A stretch of 64,000 nucleotides of DNA from Flavobacteriaceae bacterium (GCA_027065775.1 JAMONN010000212.1:1-64000); one strand, 5' to 3'; shown: positions 1-8,911, numbered from the stretch's first letter. The notes: generated from the sequence alone by a model not told the origin. Program-made: numbers and translations.

Positions 1-257
1 CAGGTTCACCATTATCGGTAGATTTAACAGGTAACTTTTTAATTAATGATCGTTTTGAATTAGGTTTAGCATATAGATTTGATGATTCTATTGATGGTTT
101 AGTTAGTTTTTTAGTAACCGATGATTTTAGAATAGGTTACTCTTACGATTATACACTAACCGATTTACAAGATTTTAATAGTGGTTCACACGAAATATTT
201 TTACAATACGATGTTAATTTATCTCGTAAGAACTTAAAATCACCTAGATTTTTTTAA
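1..257 (+). CDS. PorP/SprF-like T9SS outer-membrane protein, C-terminal end (partial)
   Basis: Only the last 84 codons are in the window, reading in frame from base 3 to a TAA at 255-257. The visible peptide alternates polar and hydrophobic residues in beta-strand style, with stretches such as NDRFELGLAYRFDD and DDFRIGYSYDYTLTDL, and a tail SGSHEIFLQYDVN. This pattern is characteristic of the PorP/SprF family, beta-barrel proteins that anchor type IX secretion substrates at the cell surface. The next gene, 33 bases downstream, encodes an OmpA/beta-propeller protein, which is the usual PorP/SprF partner. The family call rests on this tail and on context; the 5' part is outside the window. Confidence 0.8.
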   Translation, partial: GSPLSVDLTGNFLINDRFELGLAYRFDDSIDGLVSFLVTDDFRIGYSYDYTLTDLQDFNSGSHEIFLQYDVNLSRKNLKSPRFF

Positions 258-290
258 AAAATTATTTAGCAACCTAAAAAAAACATAACC

Positions 291-1904
291 ATGAAAAATA
301 TATTAATATTAACATTATTATTAGTTTCGAGTTTTTTATTTTCACAAACCACAGCAGGAAATTATACTGTTGAAAATTTAGATTCAAATTCTAAAAATTC
401 CGATTTTGGAACTACATTTTTTGGAAAAAATAAAATTATTTTCTCTTCTTCTAGAAAAGAGGGTGTCTTAAAAGCTAAATGGAAAGAAAATGGGCAACCT
501 TTTTTAGATTTATATGAAGGTACAATTAGTGAAGATGGTAGTATAACAGATGTAAAAAGATTTGGTTCTAATTTAAATACAAAATTTCATGAATCTTCTG
601 TAACTTTTACTCCAGATCAAAAAACTGTTTATTTTACTAGAGATAATTTTTTAGATAAAAAATTAGGTAAAGATGAAGATGGTATAACGAACCTTGCAAT
701 ATATAAAGCTTCTGTATCACCAGATGGTGCTTGGACGGATATTGAACCTATGCCATTTAATAATGAAAATTATTCTTGTGGGCATCCTTCAATTAATAAT
801 GATGGAACAAAATTATATTTCACATCTGATATGCCAGGAACTTATGGCGGAACAGATATATTTGTTGTAGATATAGATGCGAATGGTACTTATGGAATAC
901 CAAGAAATTTAGGAAGAAAAATAAATACTTTAGGTAAAGAAATGTTTCCTTATATAGATAGTGAAAATGTTTTGTATTTTTCATCGGATAGTAGAAAAGA
1001 TGGTTTAGGAGGTTTAGATGTTTATGCAACTAAAGTTTATGAAAAATCAATTTCTGACGCATTACATTTGGGAGCACCTGTAAATAGTGAGTTTGATGAT
1101 TTCGGTTATATTTTGAAGAATGATGTTCATGAAGGATATTTTTCATCAAATAGAAAAAACGGAAAAGGAGATGATGATGTTTATCACTTTACAGCATCGC
1201 CACCATTAAATATAGAATGTAATCAAAATGTAACAGGAGTTGTAAAAGATAAAAAAACTGGAGAAGTAATATCTAATGCAATAGTAGTTTTATTTGATAA
1301 AGATGATAACGAAATAGAAACTAAAACAACTAATAATAGTGGTAATTTTAGTTTTGTAGTTGATTGTGATTCTAGTTATAAAATTATTGGAGCAAAAGAA
1401 AAATACGAAAAAGATGAAGAAACTTTTTCTACAGAAAACAATCCAGATGCTTCATTAAGTTTAAATTTAGATTTAGAACCAGTAAAAGTTGAAGTAGTAG
1501 TAGATATTGTAACTAAAAAAATAATCGTAAATATTAATCCTATCTATTTTGATTTTAATAAGTCAAACATTAGAACCGATGCTGCTTATGAATTAGATAA
1601 AGTAGTTGCTATTATGAACAAATATCCAGCATTAATAATTGAAGGTGGTTCACATACAGATGTTAGAGGTAAAGACGCTTATAATATAGATTTATCTTCT
1701 AGAAGAGCAAATTCAACAGTTAAATATATTATTGCACATGGTATTGACGTTAATAGAATAACCGCAAAAGGTTATGGCGAAACTCAAATTACTAACCATT
1801 GCTCTAATGGTGTAAAATGTTCGGAAGATGAACATCAACAAAACCGTAGAACTCAGTTTGTAATACAAAATCCAGATATTTTAGGATATGAAACTGTAGA
1901 GTAA
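291..1904 (+). CDS. OmpA family protein with PD40 beta-propeller and carboxypeptidase-regulatory domain (PorE-like)
   Basis: The 537-residue protein starts with a signal peptide (about residues 1-18, followed by Gln). Residues about 40-300 carry PD40/WD40-like propeller repeats (for example YGGTDIFVVDID and GGLDVYATKVY). About 310-395 is a carboxypeptidase-regulatory-like beta-sandwich (VTGVVKDKKTGEVISNAIV). About 420-537 is an OmpA peptidoglycan-binding domain with IYFDFNKSNI, GGSHTDVRGKDAYN and NRRTQFVI. The order is that of PorE of the T9SS, but no N-terminal TPR is seen. It follows a PorP/SprF gene and probably tethers an outer-membrane T9SS component to peptidoglycan. A longer paralogue lies at 10961-12895. 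Confidence 0.88.
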   Translation: MKNILILTLLLVSSFLFSQTTAGNYTVENLDSNSKNSDFGTTFFGKNKIIFSSSRKEGVLKAKWKENGQPFLDLYEGTISEDGSITDVKRFGSNLNTKFHESSVTFTPDQKTVYFTRDNFLDKKLGKDEDGITNLAIYKASVSPDGAWTDIEPMPFNNENYSCGHPSINNDGTKLYFTSDMPGTYGGTDIFVVDIDANGTYGIPRNLGRKINTLGKEMFPYIDSENVLYFSSDSRKDGLGGLDVYATKVYEKSISDALHLGAPVNSEFDDFGYILKNDVHEGYFSSNRKNGKGDDDVYHFTASPPLNIECNQNVTGVVKDKKTGEVISNAIVVLFDKDDNEIETKTTNNSGNFSFVVDCDSSYKIIGAKEKYEKDEETFSTENNPDASLSLNLDLEPVKVEVVVDIVTKKIIVNINPIYFDFNKSNIRTDAAYELDKVVAIMNKYPALIIEGGSHTDVRGKDAYNIDLSSRRANSTVKYIIAHGIDVNRITAKGYGETQITNHCSNGVKCSEDEHQQNRRTQFVIQNPDILGYETVE

Positions 1905-1930
1905 AAACTAAAATTTAATTTAAAAATTAC

Positions 1931-1957
1931 ACCATCAGCAGTTTGTTGATGGTTTTT
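1931..1957 (+). terminator. Rho-independent terminator after the OmpA-family gene
   Basis: The stem ACCATCA (1931-1937) pairs with TGATGGT (1947-1953), with extra pairs closing a short loop. It runs directly into a T tract. It lies 27 bases after the stop codon of the OmpA-family gene. Confidence 0.8.
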
Positions 1958-2013
1958 TTGTGAATAGAACAGAAAATTTATAACTTGCAAAAGTACTTAC
2001 TAATAATACTCAA

Positions 2014-3048
2014 ATGAAATATACTACTTTACCAAATTCTAGCATAAAAGTATCTAAAATCTGTCTTGGCACAATGACTTGGGGCGAACAAAATACTGAA
2101 AAAGAAGGTCATCAGCAATTAGATTTTGCGATAGATAAAGGTGTAAACTTTGTAGATACAGCCGAATTATATTCCGTTCCTGGAAGACCAGAAACTCAAG
2201 GTAGTACAGAGAAAATAATTGGTTCATGGATAGCAAAAGGAAATAGAGAAAAAATAGTTTTAGCAACTAAAATAACTGGTTCATCTGGTGGATTAAAATA
2301 TATTAGAGAAAATCTTGATTTCAATAAAAATACTTTAATCGAAACCATTGAAAAAAACCTAAAAAGATTACAAACCGATTATATAGATTTATATCAATTG
2401 CATTGGCCAGAAAGAGCAACCAATTGTTTTGGTATTAGAAACTATCAACATAAAACCAATCAATGGCAAGAAAATTTTACTGAAGTTGTTGAAACGCTAA
2501 ACAATTTAATAAAGCAAGGTAAAATTAGACAATACGGTATTTCAAACGAAACTCCTTACGGAATACTTCGTTATTTAGAAGAAGCAACAAAAAAGAATTT
2601 AGCACAACCAATTACTATTCAAAATCCGTATAATTTATTAAATAGAACTTTTGAAATTGGCAATGCAGAAATCTCCATTAAGAAAAATGTTGGTTTATTA
2701 GCATATTCTCCATTGGCGTTTGGTCATTTAACAGGCAAGTTTTTAGGTGGTAAAAAACACCCAAATTCAAGAGTGGCACTATTTCCACAAATGGCAAGAT
2801 ATAATAGTTTAGAAGTAGATAATGCAGTTAAAAAATATGCTGAAGTTGCTAAAAAACACGATTTGAGTTTAACACAAATGAGTTTAGCATTTATTAACCA
2901 ACAGTCTTTTTTAACGAGTAATATTGTTGGTGCAACCAATTTAGAACAGTTAAAAGAAAATATTGAAAGTATACATATTACCTTATCGGATGATATTTTA
3001 CAAGATATTGAAATGGTTTTTAAAAGTCAACCTAATCCAGCGCCTTAA
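2014..3048 (+). CDS. Aldo/keto reductase, Tas-like
   Basis: This is a 344-residue NADP(H)-dependent aldo/keto reductase of TIM-barrel fold. Catalytic tetrad context is visible: Asp and Tyr in FVDTAELYSVPG (about residues 47-58), Lys in VLATKITG, and His in LYQLHWPERA. Length and the N-terminal LGTMTWGEQNTEKEGHQQLD match E. coli Tas (about 346 residues). The physiological substrate cannot be read from sequence. It stands alone between a terminator upstream and a secreted-protein gene downstream on the same strand. Confidence 0.9.
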   Translation: MKYTTLPNSSIKVSKICLGTMTWGEQNTEKEGHQQLDFAIDKGVNFVDTAELYSVPGRPETQGSTEKIIGSWIAKGNREKIVLATKITGSSGGLKYIRENLDFNKNTLIETIEKNLKRLQTDYIDLYQLHWPERATNCFGIRNYQHKTNQWQENFTEVVETLNNLIKQGKIRQYGISNETPYGILRYLEEATKKNLAQPITIQNPYNLLNRTFEIGNAEISIKKNVGLLAYSPLAFGHLTGKFLGGKKHPNSRVALFPQMARYNSLEVDNAVKKYAEVAKKHDLSLTQMSLAFINQQSFLTSNIVGATNLEQLKENIESIHITLSDDILQDIEMVFKSQPNPAP

Positions 3049-3092
3049 AATCAATGAAATAATTTTGTATATTTACTATAAATTAAATTGAC

Positions 3093-3713
3093 ATGAAAAA
3101 TATTATTACATTTATTGCATTAATGGTTATAAGTACTATTTGTTACAGTCAAGAATTCCCAGTTCCTCAAAATTTAACATTAGACCATTGTTATAATAAT
3201 GAAGGAGAATGTGTTGGCGATTATGAAATTTATGATAATATTTTTACTTTTTCTTTTGATGCACCAGATACTTCATCTATTGAATCTAAATTAATAAGTT
3301 ATAATTTGTATGAAGAAAACGGGGATTTAATTGCCAATTTCATAGACACTTCTATAATAATTTTAAATACTATTGACAAAGGTTTTTATTATGTTACTGC
3401 GGTTTATGATAATCCGCAAGGAGAATCTTTGCCATCTAATTTAGTACAGAGTTTTGGCTCAGTAATAAGTGTAAATGATTTTGATTTAAGTGCTAATGTT
3501 TTAATTTATCCAAATCCGATGGATATTAATTATAGTTTAAATATTAAATCATCTTTTGAAATAAAAAGAATAATTGTTTTGACTTTTTTAGGAAAAGAAA
3601 TTTTACAAACCACAAATACCAATATTGATTTCTCTAAATTCAATGAAAAATTATATTTTATTAAGGTTATTACTAATAAAGGAATAGTTATCAAAAAGAT
3701 AATAAAAACTTAA
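3093..3713 (+). CDS. Secreted protein with T9SS type A C-terminal sorting domain
   Basis: The 206-residue protein has a signal peptide (about residues 1-19, ending CYSQ). Its middle region resembles a fibronectin-III or Ig-like strand pattern (LISYNLYEENGDLIANFID). The last 75 or so residues fit the type A T9SS sorting domain: LIYPNPMDINYSLNIKSS, then a short strand pattern ending LYFIKVITNKGIVIKKIIKT. It should be exported through the T9SS and released or attached at the surface. No catalytic motif is seen. Confidence 0.8.
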   Translation: MKNIITFIALMVISTICYSQEFPVPQNLTLDHCYNNEGECVGDYEIYDNIFTFSFDAPDTSSIESKLISYNLYEENGDLIANFIDTSIIILNTIDKGFYYVTAVYDNPQGESLPSNLVQSFGSVISVNDFDLSANVLIYPNPMDINYSLNIKSSFEIKRIIVLTFLGKEILQTTNTNIDFSKFNEKLYFIKVITNKGIVIKKIIKT

Positions 3714-3739
3714 CAAAATATCAAAACTACCCGTAATAA

Positions 3740-3856
3740 AATATCACCACAAAAGGCACAAAAGAAAACAAAAGTCTTACGTGAACTTTTATGCCTTTTG
3801 TGGTTCAAAATATATTAATTTGATTAATTAATCCGAGAGAATCTGTGAAATCTGTG
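3740..3856 (+). repeat. Intergenic leader repeat: long hairpin plus TCTGTG words
   Basis: A near-perfect inverted repeat (3746-3764 with 3786-3804, CCACAAAAGGC against GCCTTTTGTGG) is followed by AATCTGTGAAATCTGTG at 3840-3856. No T tract follows the hairpin, so it is not an ordinary terminator. The TCTGTG words run into the start of the next gene. It belongs to the family of degenerate leader repeats seen at many junctions of this window. Confidence 0.6.
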
Positions 3857-4618
3857 TCAAATAAAGAACTAAAACAATTTCTAAACGAAAAAGTAGCACA
3901 ATACAATCAACCAAAATTTATTGAATCTGATCCTATTCAGATTCCACATTTATTTACCAAAAAAGAAGATATTGAAATCGCAGGTTTTTTAACCGCAACT
4001 ATCGCTTGGGGAAAACGAGCAATGATTATCAAAAACGCACATAAAATGATGGAATTACTAGGCAATTCACCTCATGATTTTATTATAAACCATCAAGAAA
4101 AAGATTTAGATTTTGAAGAACACTTTGTGCACAGAACGTTTAATCTAATAGATTTTAAATATTTTATAAAGTCATTAAAAAATATCTATCAAAATCATAA
4201 CGGATTAGAAACTATATTTTCTTCAAATATTAAAGATAATTCCGTTAAAAATAGCATTCATCAATTTAAAAAAGTGTTTTTTGAAATGGAACATCTATTA
4301 AGAACAACCAAACATATTTCCGATCCAATGAAAGGTTCTGCCTCAAAACGAATCAATATGTTTTTACGTTGGATGGTTAGAAATGACCAAAAAAACGTTG
4401 ACTTTGGTATTTGGAAAACAATTTCATCAAGCGCATTATCTTGTCCGTTAGACGTACATTCTGGGAATGTAGCCCGTAAATTAGGGTTACTTAACAGAAA
4501 ACAAAATGATTGGAAAGCATTAAATGAATTAGATACAAACTTAAGAATATTAGATCCAAAAGACCCTGTAAAATATGATTTTGCACTTTTTGGATTAGGA
4601 ATTTTTGAAGGGTTTTGA
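3845..4618 (+). CDS. TIGR02757 family protein
   Basis: This conserved Bacteroidota family of about 255 residues has no established function that I know of. The segment CPLDVHSGNVARKLGLLNR (about residues 198-217) resembles the helix-hairpin-helix region of DNA-glycosylase-like proteins, so a DNA-related role is an inference. There is no ATG near the N-terminus. The only plausible starts are GTG at 3845 and GTG at 3854, and both lie inside a TCTGTG leader repeat; starting at 3854 gives MSNKELKQFLNEKV. The stop is only four bases from the convergent transglutaminase gene. Confidence 0.8.
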   Translation: MKSVSNKELKQFLNEKVAQYNQPKFIESDPIQIPHLFTKKEDIEIAGFLTATIAWGKRAMIIKNAHKMMELLGNSPHDFIINHQEKDLDFEEHFVHRTFNLIDFKYFIKSLKNIYQNHNGLETIFSSNIKDNSVKNSIHQFKKVFFEMEHLLRTTKHISDPMKGSASKRINMFLRWMVRNDQKNVDFGIWKTISSSALSCPLDVHSGNVARKLGLLNRKQNDWKALNELDTNLRILDPKDPVKYDFALFGLGIFEGF

Positions 4619-4622
4619 AAAA

Positions 4623-5630
4623 TTAAGTTCCGTTTACCTTTATGGTATATGTTGCTACAATATCATCTTCAATTTTTAAATGCACATCGTAAAATCCTTT
4701 CCATTTAAATTTATTTTTGAATGTTATATTTCCTTTTTCATTTTCTAAGTTGTAGATCTTAAAAGACAATTCCTTATTTCCTAAATAGAAAATTAAAGAA
4801 ACCTTATTTATAGAAACATTTTTAAGAACTTTAAAATTAAAACTAATTTCTTCATTTGTTTGAACTTCAAGGTTCATTTTAGATGGAGTCAAGGTCATAA
4901 TTTTGTACTTAAAAGTTTCTCCGTAAACAAGAGATGAATCAAGAAATGTAGCATTAGTTGTTACCTCATTTAATAACCATTTTTTTTGTATTGGATAATG
5001 ATTTTTAGCAAACAGTATCGGGTTTGTTAAAAAATAACCATCATTATAATTTTTTACAAATGTGTAGTTTTCATTCATGTAACCACTTGACCATGTTGCA
5101 TCACATAAATACCATTTATTGTTTAATTTTACTGCATTCCAAGAATGATTTGCTGTTTCTAAGGTCTCAACATTAGCATTAAAAGTTCGTCCATATCCAT
5201 CAATAATTTTACATTCTATATCTGCTAAAAAAGCAAGTTCTTTAATTAGATATGCATAACCTGTACACATTGTTTTGTTGTATTTTAATAACTTTTTAAA
5301 GGCTTTTTTCTTGTATTCATTATTCCATTTAATAAGAGCAACACTGTCGTTTTTAAGTTTTTTTCGTTTGTATGAAATTTTATCACTTTGCTTTAAATCT
5401 CCGCTAATATTAGTGCAAACCCAAGTGTAAATTGCTCTAAATTTTTCTACTTTAGTTGTAAGTTTAGACGTGAGTTTATAGCTAAGGAGAGGCAGATTTC
5501 GCAAATCCTCTCCTTTATTTAATTTAGCAATATTATCCGCTTTAGTAAAATCTATATTTTTAAAATCAGCAATCTGAGCATTGGTTATATTAAAAATAAA
5601 GAAAGAAGCAATAATGAATATTATTTTCAT
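4623..5630 (-). CDS. Transglutaminase-like domain secreted protein
   Basis: I start at ATG 5630, not at the 24-codon-longer start at 5702, because 5630 begins a clean signal peptide (MKIIFIIASFFIFNITNAQ). The longer start would also overlap the upstream gene. The 335-residue product has a transglutaminase-core triad: Cys in NKTMCTGYAYL, His in ANHSWNAVKL and Asp in WYLCDATWSSG. The C-terminal third looks like a beta-sandwich. Bacterial proteins of this type are usually proteases or cross-linkers in the envelope; the substrate is unknown. It probably shares a transcript with the upstream carboxypeptidase-regulatory protein, 22 bases away. Confidence 0.85.
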   Translation of the reverse strand: MKIIFIIASFFIFNITNAQIADFKNIDFTKADNIAKLNKGEDLRNLPLLSYKLTSKLTTKVEKFRAIYTWVCTNISGDLKQSDKISYKRKKLKNDSVALIKWNNEYKKKAFKKLLKYNKTMCTGYAYLIKELAFLADIECKIIDGYGRTFNANVETLETANHSWNAVKLNNKWYLCDATWSSGYMNENYTFVKNYNDGYFLTNPILFAKNHYPIQKKWLLNEVTTNATFLDSSLVYGETFKYKIMTLTPSKMNLEVQTNEEISFNFKVLKNVSINKVSLIFYLGNKELSFKIYNLENEKGNITFKNKFKWKGFYDVHLKIEDDIVATYTIKVNGT

Positions 5631-5652
5631 AATAAATAATTTTAAATTCCTA

Positions 5653-6315
5653 TTAATTTTTTCTTTTAGACTTGTAAACTTTCTTAACGGCAACTTTACC
5701 AAGTAAAAAACAAGTATCTGACTTCATATTTACTTTCAATTCAATATTTAAAGCAGCATTATTATCAATTACTATTTTTTTGGATTTCAGACCTATAAAA
5801 CTAAAAACTAAGACATCGCCTTTTTTTAATGGTTTTGGGAATTCAAAATAACCATCAAAATCGGTCACTGTTCCTATTGTAGTACCTTGTAAAAGAACAC
5901 TTACATCTGCAAATGGTCCTAATTCATCAGAAACAATTCCTTTAACGTTTATCTCTTTTTCTTGATTTTTTATGGTCGTTTCTGAGTCTTTTTTAATTAC
6001 TTCTCCTTGTGCATAACCTGTATTAAAAGAAAAAATAGATAAACAAGCCAAACCTATTCCGCTCCAAAAACTATATCTCTTTTTTGGTTGCGATTTTTCC
6101 GTATAGGTTTTTAATTGATTGGTATTAAATTTTCCACAAATATCTTGATTACTTTTATTTTTAAAATAATTCATTATCTCTTGGGAATTCATTTTGGAAA
6201 AGTCGATGACTTCTTTTTGACAACTACCACAAAATCCACCATCTAAAGTAGGTGTAAATAGATTAAAGTTTTCTGAACATGGTTTGTTAATTTCTAAGTT
6301 AATTTGATTTTTCAT
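5653..6315 (-). CDS. Carboxypeptidase-regulatory-like domain membrane protein
   Basis: The 220-residue protein starts with a cytoplasmic N-terminal segment carrying CGSCQKEVIDFSKMN (about residues 31-45), a Cys-x-x-Cys module common in Bacteroidota. A membrane segment follows at about residues 85-102 (FWSGIGLACLSIFSF). Then comes a carboxypeptidase-regulatory beta-sandwich (KGIVSDELGPFADVSVLLQG, FDGYFEFP). The C-terminus is basic. It is the first gene of a probable two-gene unit with the transglutaminase-like gene, and a TAAATTTG promoter box lies 29 bases upstream. Confidence 0.82.
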   Translation of the reverse strand: MKNQINLEINKPCSENFNLFTPTLDGGFCGSCQKEVIDFSKMNSQEIMNYFKNKSNQDICGKFNTNQLKTYTEKSQPKKRYSFWSGIGLACLSIFSFNTGYAQGEVIKKDSETTIKNQEKEINVKGIVSDELGPFADVSVLLQGTTIGTVTDFDGYFEFPKPLKKGDVLVFSFIGLKSKKIVIDNNAALNIELKVNMKSDTCFLLGKVAVKKVYKSKRKN

Positions 6316-6344
6316 AATAAGTGATTTATAAGTTAAACATGTAT

Positions 6345-6352
6345 CAAATTTA
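6345..6352 (-). promoter_or_regulatory. -7 promoter box (TAAATTTG)
   Basis: On the minus strand this reads TAAATTTG, matching the Bacteroidota -7 consensus TAnnTTTG. It lies 29 bases before the ATG of the carboxypeptidase-regulatory gene. The -33 element is not obvious. Confidence 0.55.
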
Positions 6353-6739
6353 GGACTTCATGTTAAGTTAAAAAACCAGTATTGAGGGAACGATACGTTT
6401 GGGTGAGTGAAAAGTTGTTTTCAATTAGTTTGTGAACTTCCTTAAATTTTTACACCTTGTGTAAAACCCAAAAGAAAGATGCAAACTTTTCTAAAAATAT
6501 AAAAAAATAACAAATTGGACTATGTTAGTTTAAAAAAAACAAATTAATTTTTTTTGCTATTTTAACATTAAATATAATTATACCGTATTGTGTAGTATTG
6601 TATATTTCGTTATATGTAAGTGTAGTTGCGGTTTTAAAGGCACTTACTTTTCAATTTATCACTAAACTTTGTTCAAAGAAACTTACTTTGAATTTAGCAC
6701 AAAACCCGTAATTACGTTTACATTTTGTGTGTGTAGGCT
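6353..6739. other. Gene-free region between the transglutaminase unit and the RloA/RloB cassette
   Basis: No convincing gene is seen. It holds an imperfect direct repeat: CACTTACTTTTCAATTTATC begins at 6641, and ACTTACTTTGAATTTAGCAC begins at 6681. Close to the end of rloB it contains GTGTGTGTAGGC, which weakly resembles the reverse complement of GGCTTACACACAAC on the other side of the cassette (about 8861-8874). These may be relics of cassette edges. Confidence 0.4.
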
Positions 6740-7465
6740 TTAATTTTCAGGTTTATATGAGAAATATTTTATCCATTTTAATATTTCTTTTATTAGTAAA
6801 TGAACCTTGGTACTTGGGTTGGCATTTATTGGTTTATTCTCATTCTCATTGTGGTGTTCTAATAAGACTTCTGCTCGTTTAATTGCTAACCCTTGGTTTC
6901 CTGCTTTAAAAACTATTTCAATAGTTCTTTCATCAATTTTATAGTGGTCATATTCATAATCTTTATAACCATCTATTTTTTGAAATTCTTCTTTTAATAA
7001 TCTATAAATTTCTTTTCTCGGAATTGATGTATTTTTATCAACATCAATAAAATGAAGTAAAAGCCATAATTCAAATACTTCATTGCTATAAGCTATTTCA
7101 AAATTTTCATTGTTCGCTATAGTAAAAGCATCTTCAAAATTTTTAATTTTTGTTGCATTCTCGTCTGCATCATCTTTATCAAATACTACCCAAATAAAAT
7201 CTACTTCTTTTTTTGCTTTCAATTCTAAAATGCCCTTTTCAATAATAGCCCTTTCAACCACACCTTTAGGATCTCGCCCTGTACCTACTGGTTTTAAGTA
7301 TAAGGTTTCTTTTGGAAAATATTCAATATATTTATTGAAGTATGAAGGTTCAGTTTTTTCATCTTCGCAAACGATTAGAAATAAATATTCATACCTTCTA
7401 AATCTTACTGTTCGTTCTTTTGCCTCTTTTTTAGCAAATTTTTTGAGTTTACCTTTTTTTGCCAT
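6740..7465 (-). CDS. RloB-like Toprim-type protein, probable defence effector
   Basis: The 241-residue protein belongs to the RloB family. Acidic motifs typical of a Toprim-like fold are visible: an early Glu in LIVCEDEKTEPSYFNKYI (about residues 31-48), then the Asp pair in FIWVVFDKDDADE (about 107-119), then YSNEVFELWLLLHF (about 140). From memory, RloB shares its family with AbiLii of the lactococcal AbiL phage-resistance system and resembles the Toprim effectors of ATPase-Toprim defence pairs. Its start overlaps the end of the ATPase gene by 17 bases, so the two are translated together. The defence role is inferred from family and pairing. Confidence 0.82.
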   Translation of the reverse strand: MAKKGKLKKFAKKEAKERTVRFRRYEYLFLIVCEDEKTEPSYFNKYIEYFPKETLYLKPVGTGRDPKGVVERAIIEKGILELKAKKEVDFIWVVFDKDDADENATKIKNFEDAFTIANNENFEIAYSNEVFELWLLLHFIDVDKNTSIPRKEIYRLLKEEFQKIDGYKDYEYDHYKIDERTIEIVFKAGNQGLAIKRAEVLLEHHNENENKPINANPSTKVHLLIKEILKWIKYFSYKPEN

Positions 7466-8759
7466 CTGTGACTAAATTTAATGAGTGGAAATTAGCAAGA
7501 ACAGGTATTGCTCCATATCTACCTTCAAAATATCTCTTCTCTTTATCAGTATCTGGTCTCTCTTTAGAATTATCTATATAAACAAAATCTGAAAGGGAAT
7601 ATATTTCTGTAGATTCCCAATTATTTTTTTCGGAAAAATAAATTTGGTCTCTTCTGAGTTTTGAGTATGAAAGTAGATTTGTATCGTGAGTGGCAAAAAT
7701 TAACTGAGCATTATTTGGATTACTTTCTTTATCTAAGAATAAATTAATTGTTTCAATGGTCATAATTGGATGTAATTTTGCTTCAATTTCATCAATTATT
7801 AGTACACCTCCATTTGATAATGTCCAAAGTATAGGACCACTTAAATGAAATGCTTTATTTGTTCCTGCTGATTCTCTTTCTTCAAACTTCCAAGATATAA
7901 AATCATCAGTTTCTTTACCTTCTGTTGAGTAAACTTTATGTTTGGCATAAATCGTAAAACTTTTAGACCCACTTAATCGTTTTATCAGTTTATCTCTTTC
8001 GTTTTCATTCAGAATATCAGGTAACTCAGAAGAATCAAAATCTTTAGTTGTTATATCTATTTCAACTAAACTAAGACCAAGTTTAGTCATATAGTCATTT
8101 ATTCTTTTTTGATAACCTTTATTATCCCACAATGTTACAGTATTAATTGTTTCAGTGTTAAGACCATCAATCATTTGGAAGTTTTTAAACCACTGAAATA
8201 TAATTTTTGCTTCATCAATATTGAACATATCACAAGTTGAAAGAAATAATGCATTGGGTCTTGTTGCTTCAATTGCAGTATCAATAATTTTATTATTTCC
8301 CTTAAATGCAGAAGAAGTGTCAATGATGTCTTCTTGTCTTAAAAACAAATAAACCTCCCTACCTACTGATTTTCGATAAAGCCATTCTGAAACAACTTTG
8401 TCTTGAAAAAATTCAAGACCATATCTGTATTTTATTTCATTTATGATAAAAGTAACTTCAAATTTTGTAGGTAACTTCTCCCAACCTTTTCTAAGTAGAA
8501 AAGGGTCGTAAGGCAATTTTGTTGTAGAAGAAGAACGTGCAGATAAATGAATGAGTTTATCAAGTAAACTCATTGAAAGTAGTAAATTACTTTTTCCACT
8601 TGCATTAGAACCATATATTGCAATTGCATTTAGAGCATTATGTTTTCCTTTGGATATAATATTATCAGAAGAATCTCCTTTTTTCTTATCAGGGATAAGA
8701 CTTAATATTTGTTCCTCACCAATAGAGCGATAGTTCGATACTTTAAATTCTGTCAACAT
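7449..8759 (-). CDS. RloA-like AAA ATPase, ATP-binding partner of RloB
   Basis: This is a 436-residue ABC/SMC-type ATPase. Walker A is GSNASGKSN (residues 50-58). A signature-like stretch is SAGTNKAF, Walker B is GGVLIIDEIEAKLHP, and the switch His lies in LIFATHDTNLL. The C-terminal RYFEGRYGAIPVL is characteristic of the RloA/AbiLi branch. It lacks its own Toprim domain, which is supplied by the overlapping downstream rloB. The pair probably senses phage and acts by abortive infection (inference). A TATATTTG promoter box lies 22 bases before the start. Confidence 0.85.
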   Translation of the reverse strand: MLTEFKVSNYRSIGEEQILSLIPDKKKGDSSDNIISKGKHNALNAIAIYGSNASGKSNLLLSMSLLDKLIHLSARSSSTTKLPYDPFLLRKGWEKLPTKFEVTFIINEIKYRYGLEFFQDKVVSEWLYRKSVGREVYLFLRQEDIIDTSSAFKGNNKIIDTAIEATRPNALFLSTCDMFNIDEAKIIFQWFKNFQMIDGLNTETINTVTLWDNKGYQKRINDYMTKLGLSLVEIDITTKDFDSSELPDILNENERDKLIKRLSGSKSFTIYAKHKVYSTEGKETDDFISWKFEERESAGTNKAFHLSGPILWTLSNGGVLIIDEIEAKLHPIMTIETINLFLDKESNPNNAQLIFATHDTNLLSYSKLRRDQIYFSEKNNWESTEIYSLSDFVYIDNSKERPDTDKEKRYFEGRYGAIPVLANFHSLNLVTDGKKR

Positions 8760-8781
8760 ATCTATTTATGTAAATTTTATG

Positions 8782-8789
8782 CAAATATA
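8782..8789 (-). promoter_or_regulatory. -7 promoter box of the RloA/RloB cassette (TATATTTG)
   Basis: The minus strand reads TATATTTG, an exact TAnnTTTG match, 22 bases upstream of the ATPase start codon. It suggests that the cassette has its own promoter. Confidence 0.55.
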
Positions 8790-8876
8790 CATAAGTTCGT
8801 TTATGTTATTGTATGAAATTGAAAAATATTTATAAATAATTTTGTAGGATGTTTAGTTTTGGCTTACACACAACGA

Positions 8877-8911
8877 TTTTATATATTGTAGTTTCAATGC
8901 AATATATAAAA
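8877..8911. repeat. Perfect 12-bp stem hairpin between rloA and the SulP gene
   Basis: TTTTATATATTG (8877-8888) is perfectly complementary to CAATATATAAAA (8900-8911), with an 11-base loop. It lies between two divergent genes, so it is not a terminator of either. It sits next to GGCTTACACACAAC and could mark the edge of the defence cassette or serve as a protein-binding site. Confidence 0.5.

Noticed and set aside
3746-3804. Transcription terminator after the secreted T9SS protein
   Set aside because: The hairpin has no T tract and resembles the other leader repeats, so it is listed as a repeat.
5631-5702. Longer start of the transglutaminase-like gene
   Set aside because: It would bury the signal peptide 24 residues inside the protein and overlap the upstream gene.
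7110-7475. 121-codon frame opposite rloB
   Set aside because: It is an antisense shadow of a gene with recognised motifs.
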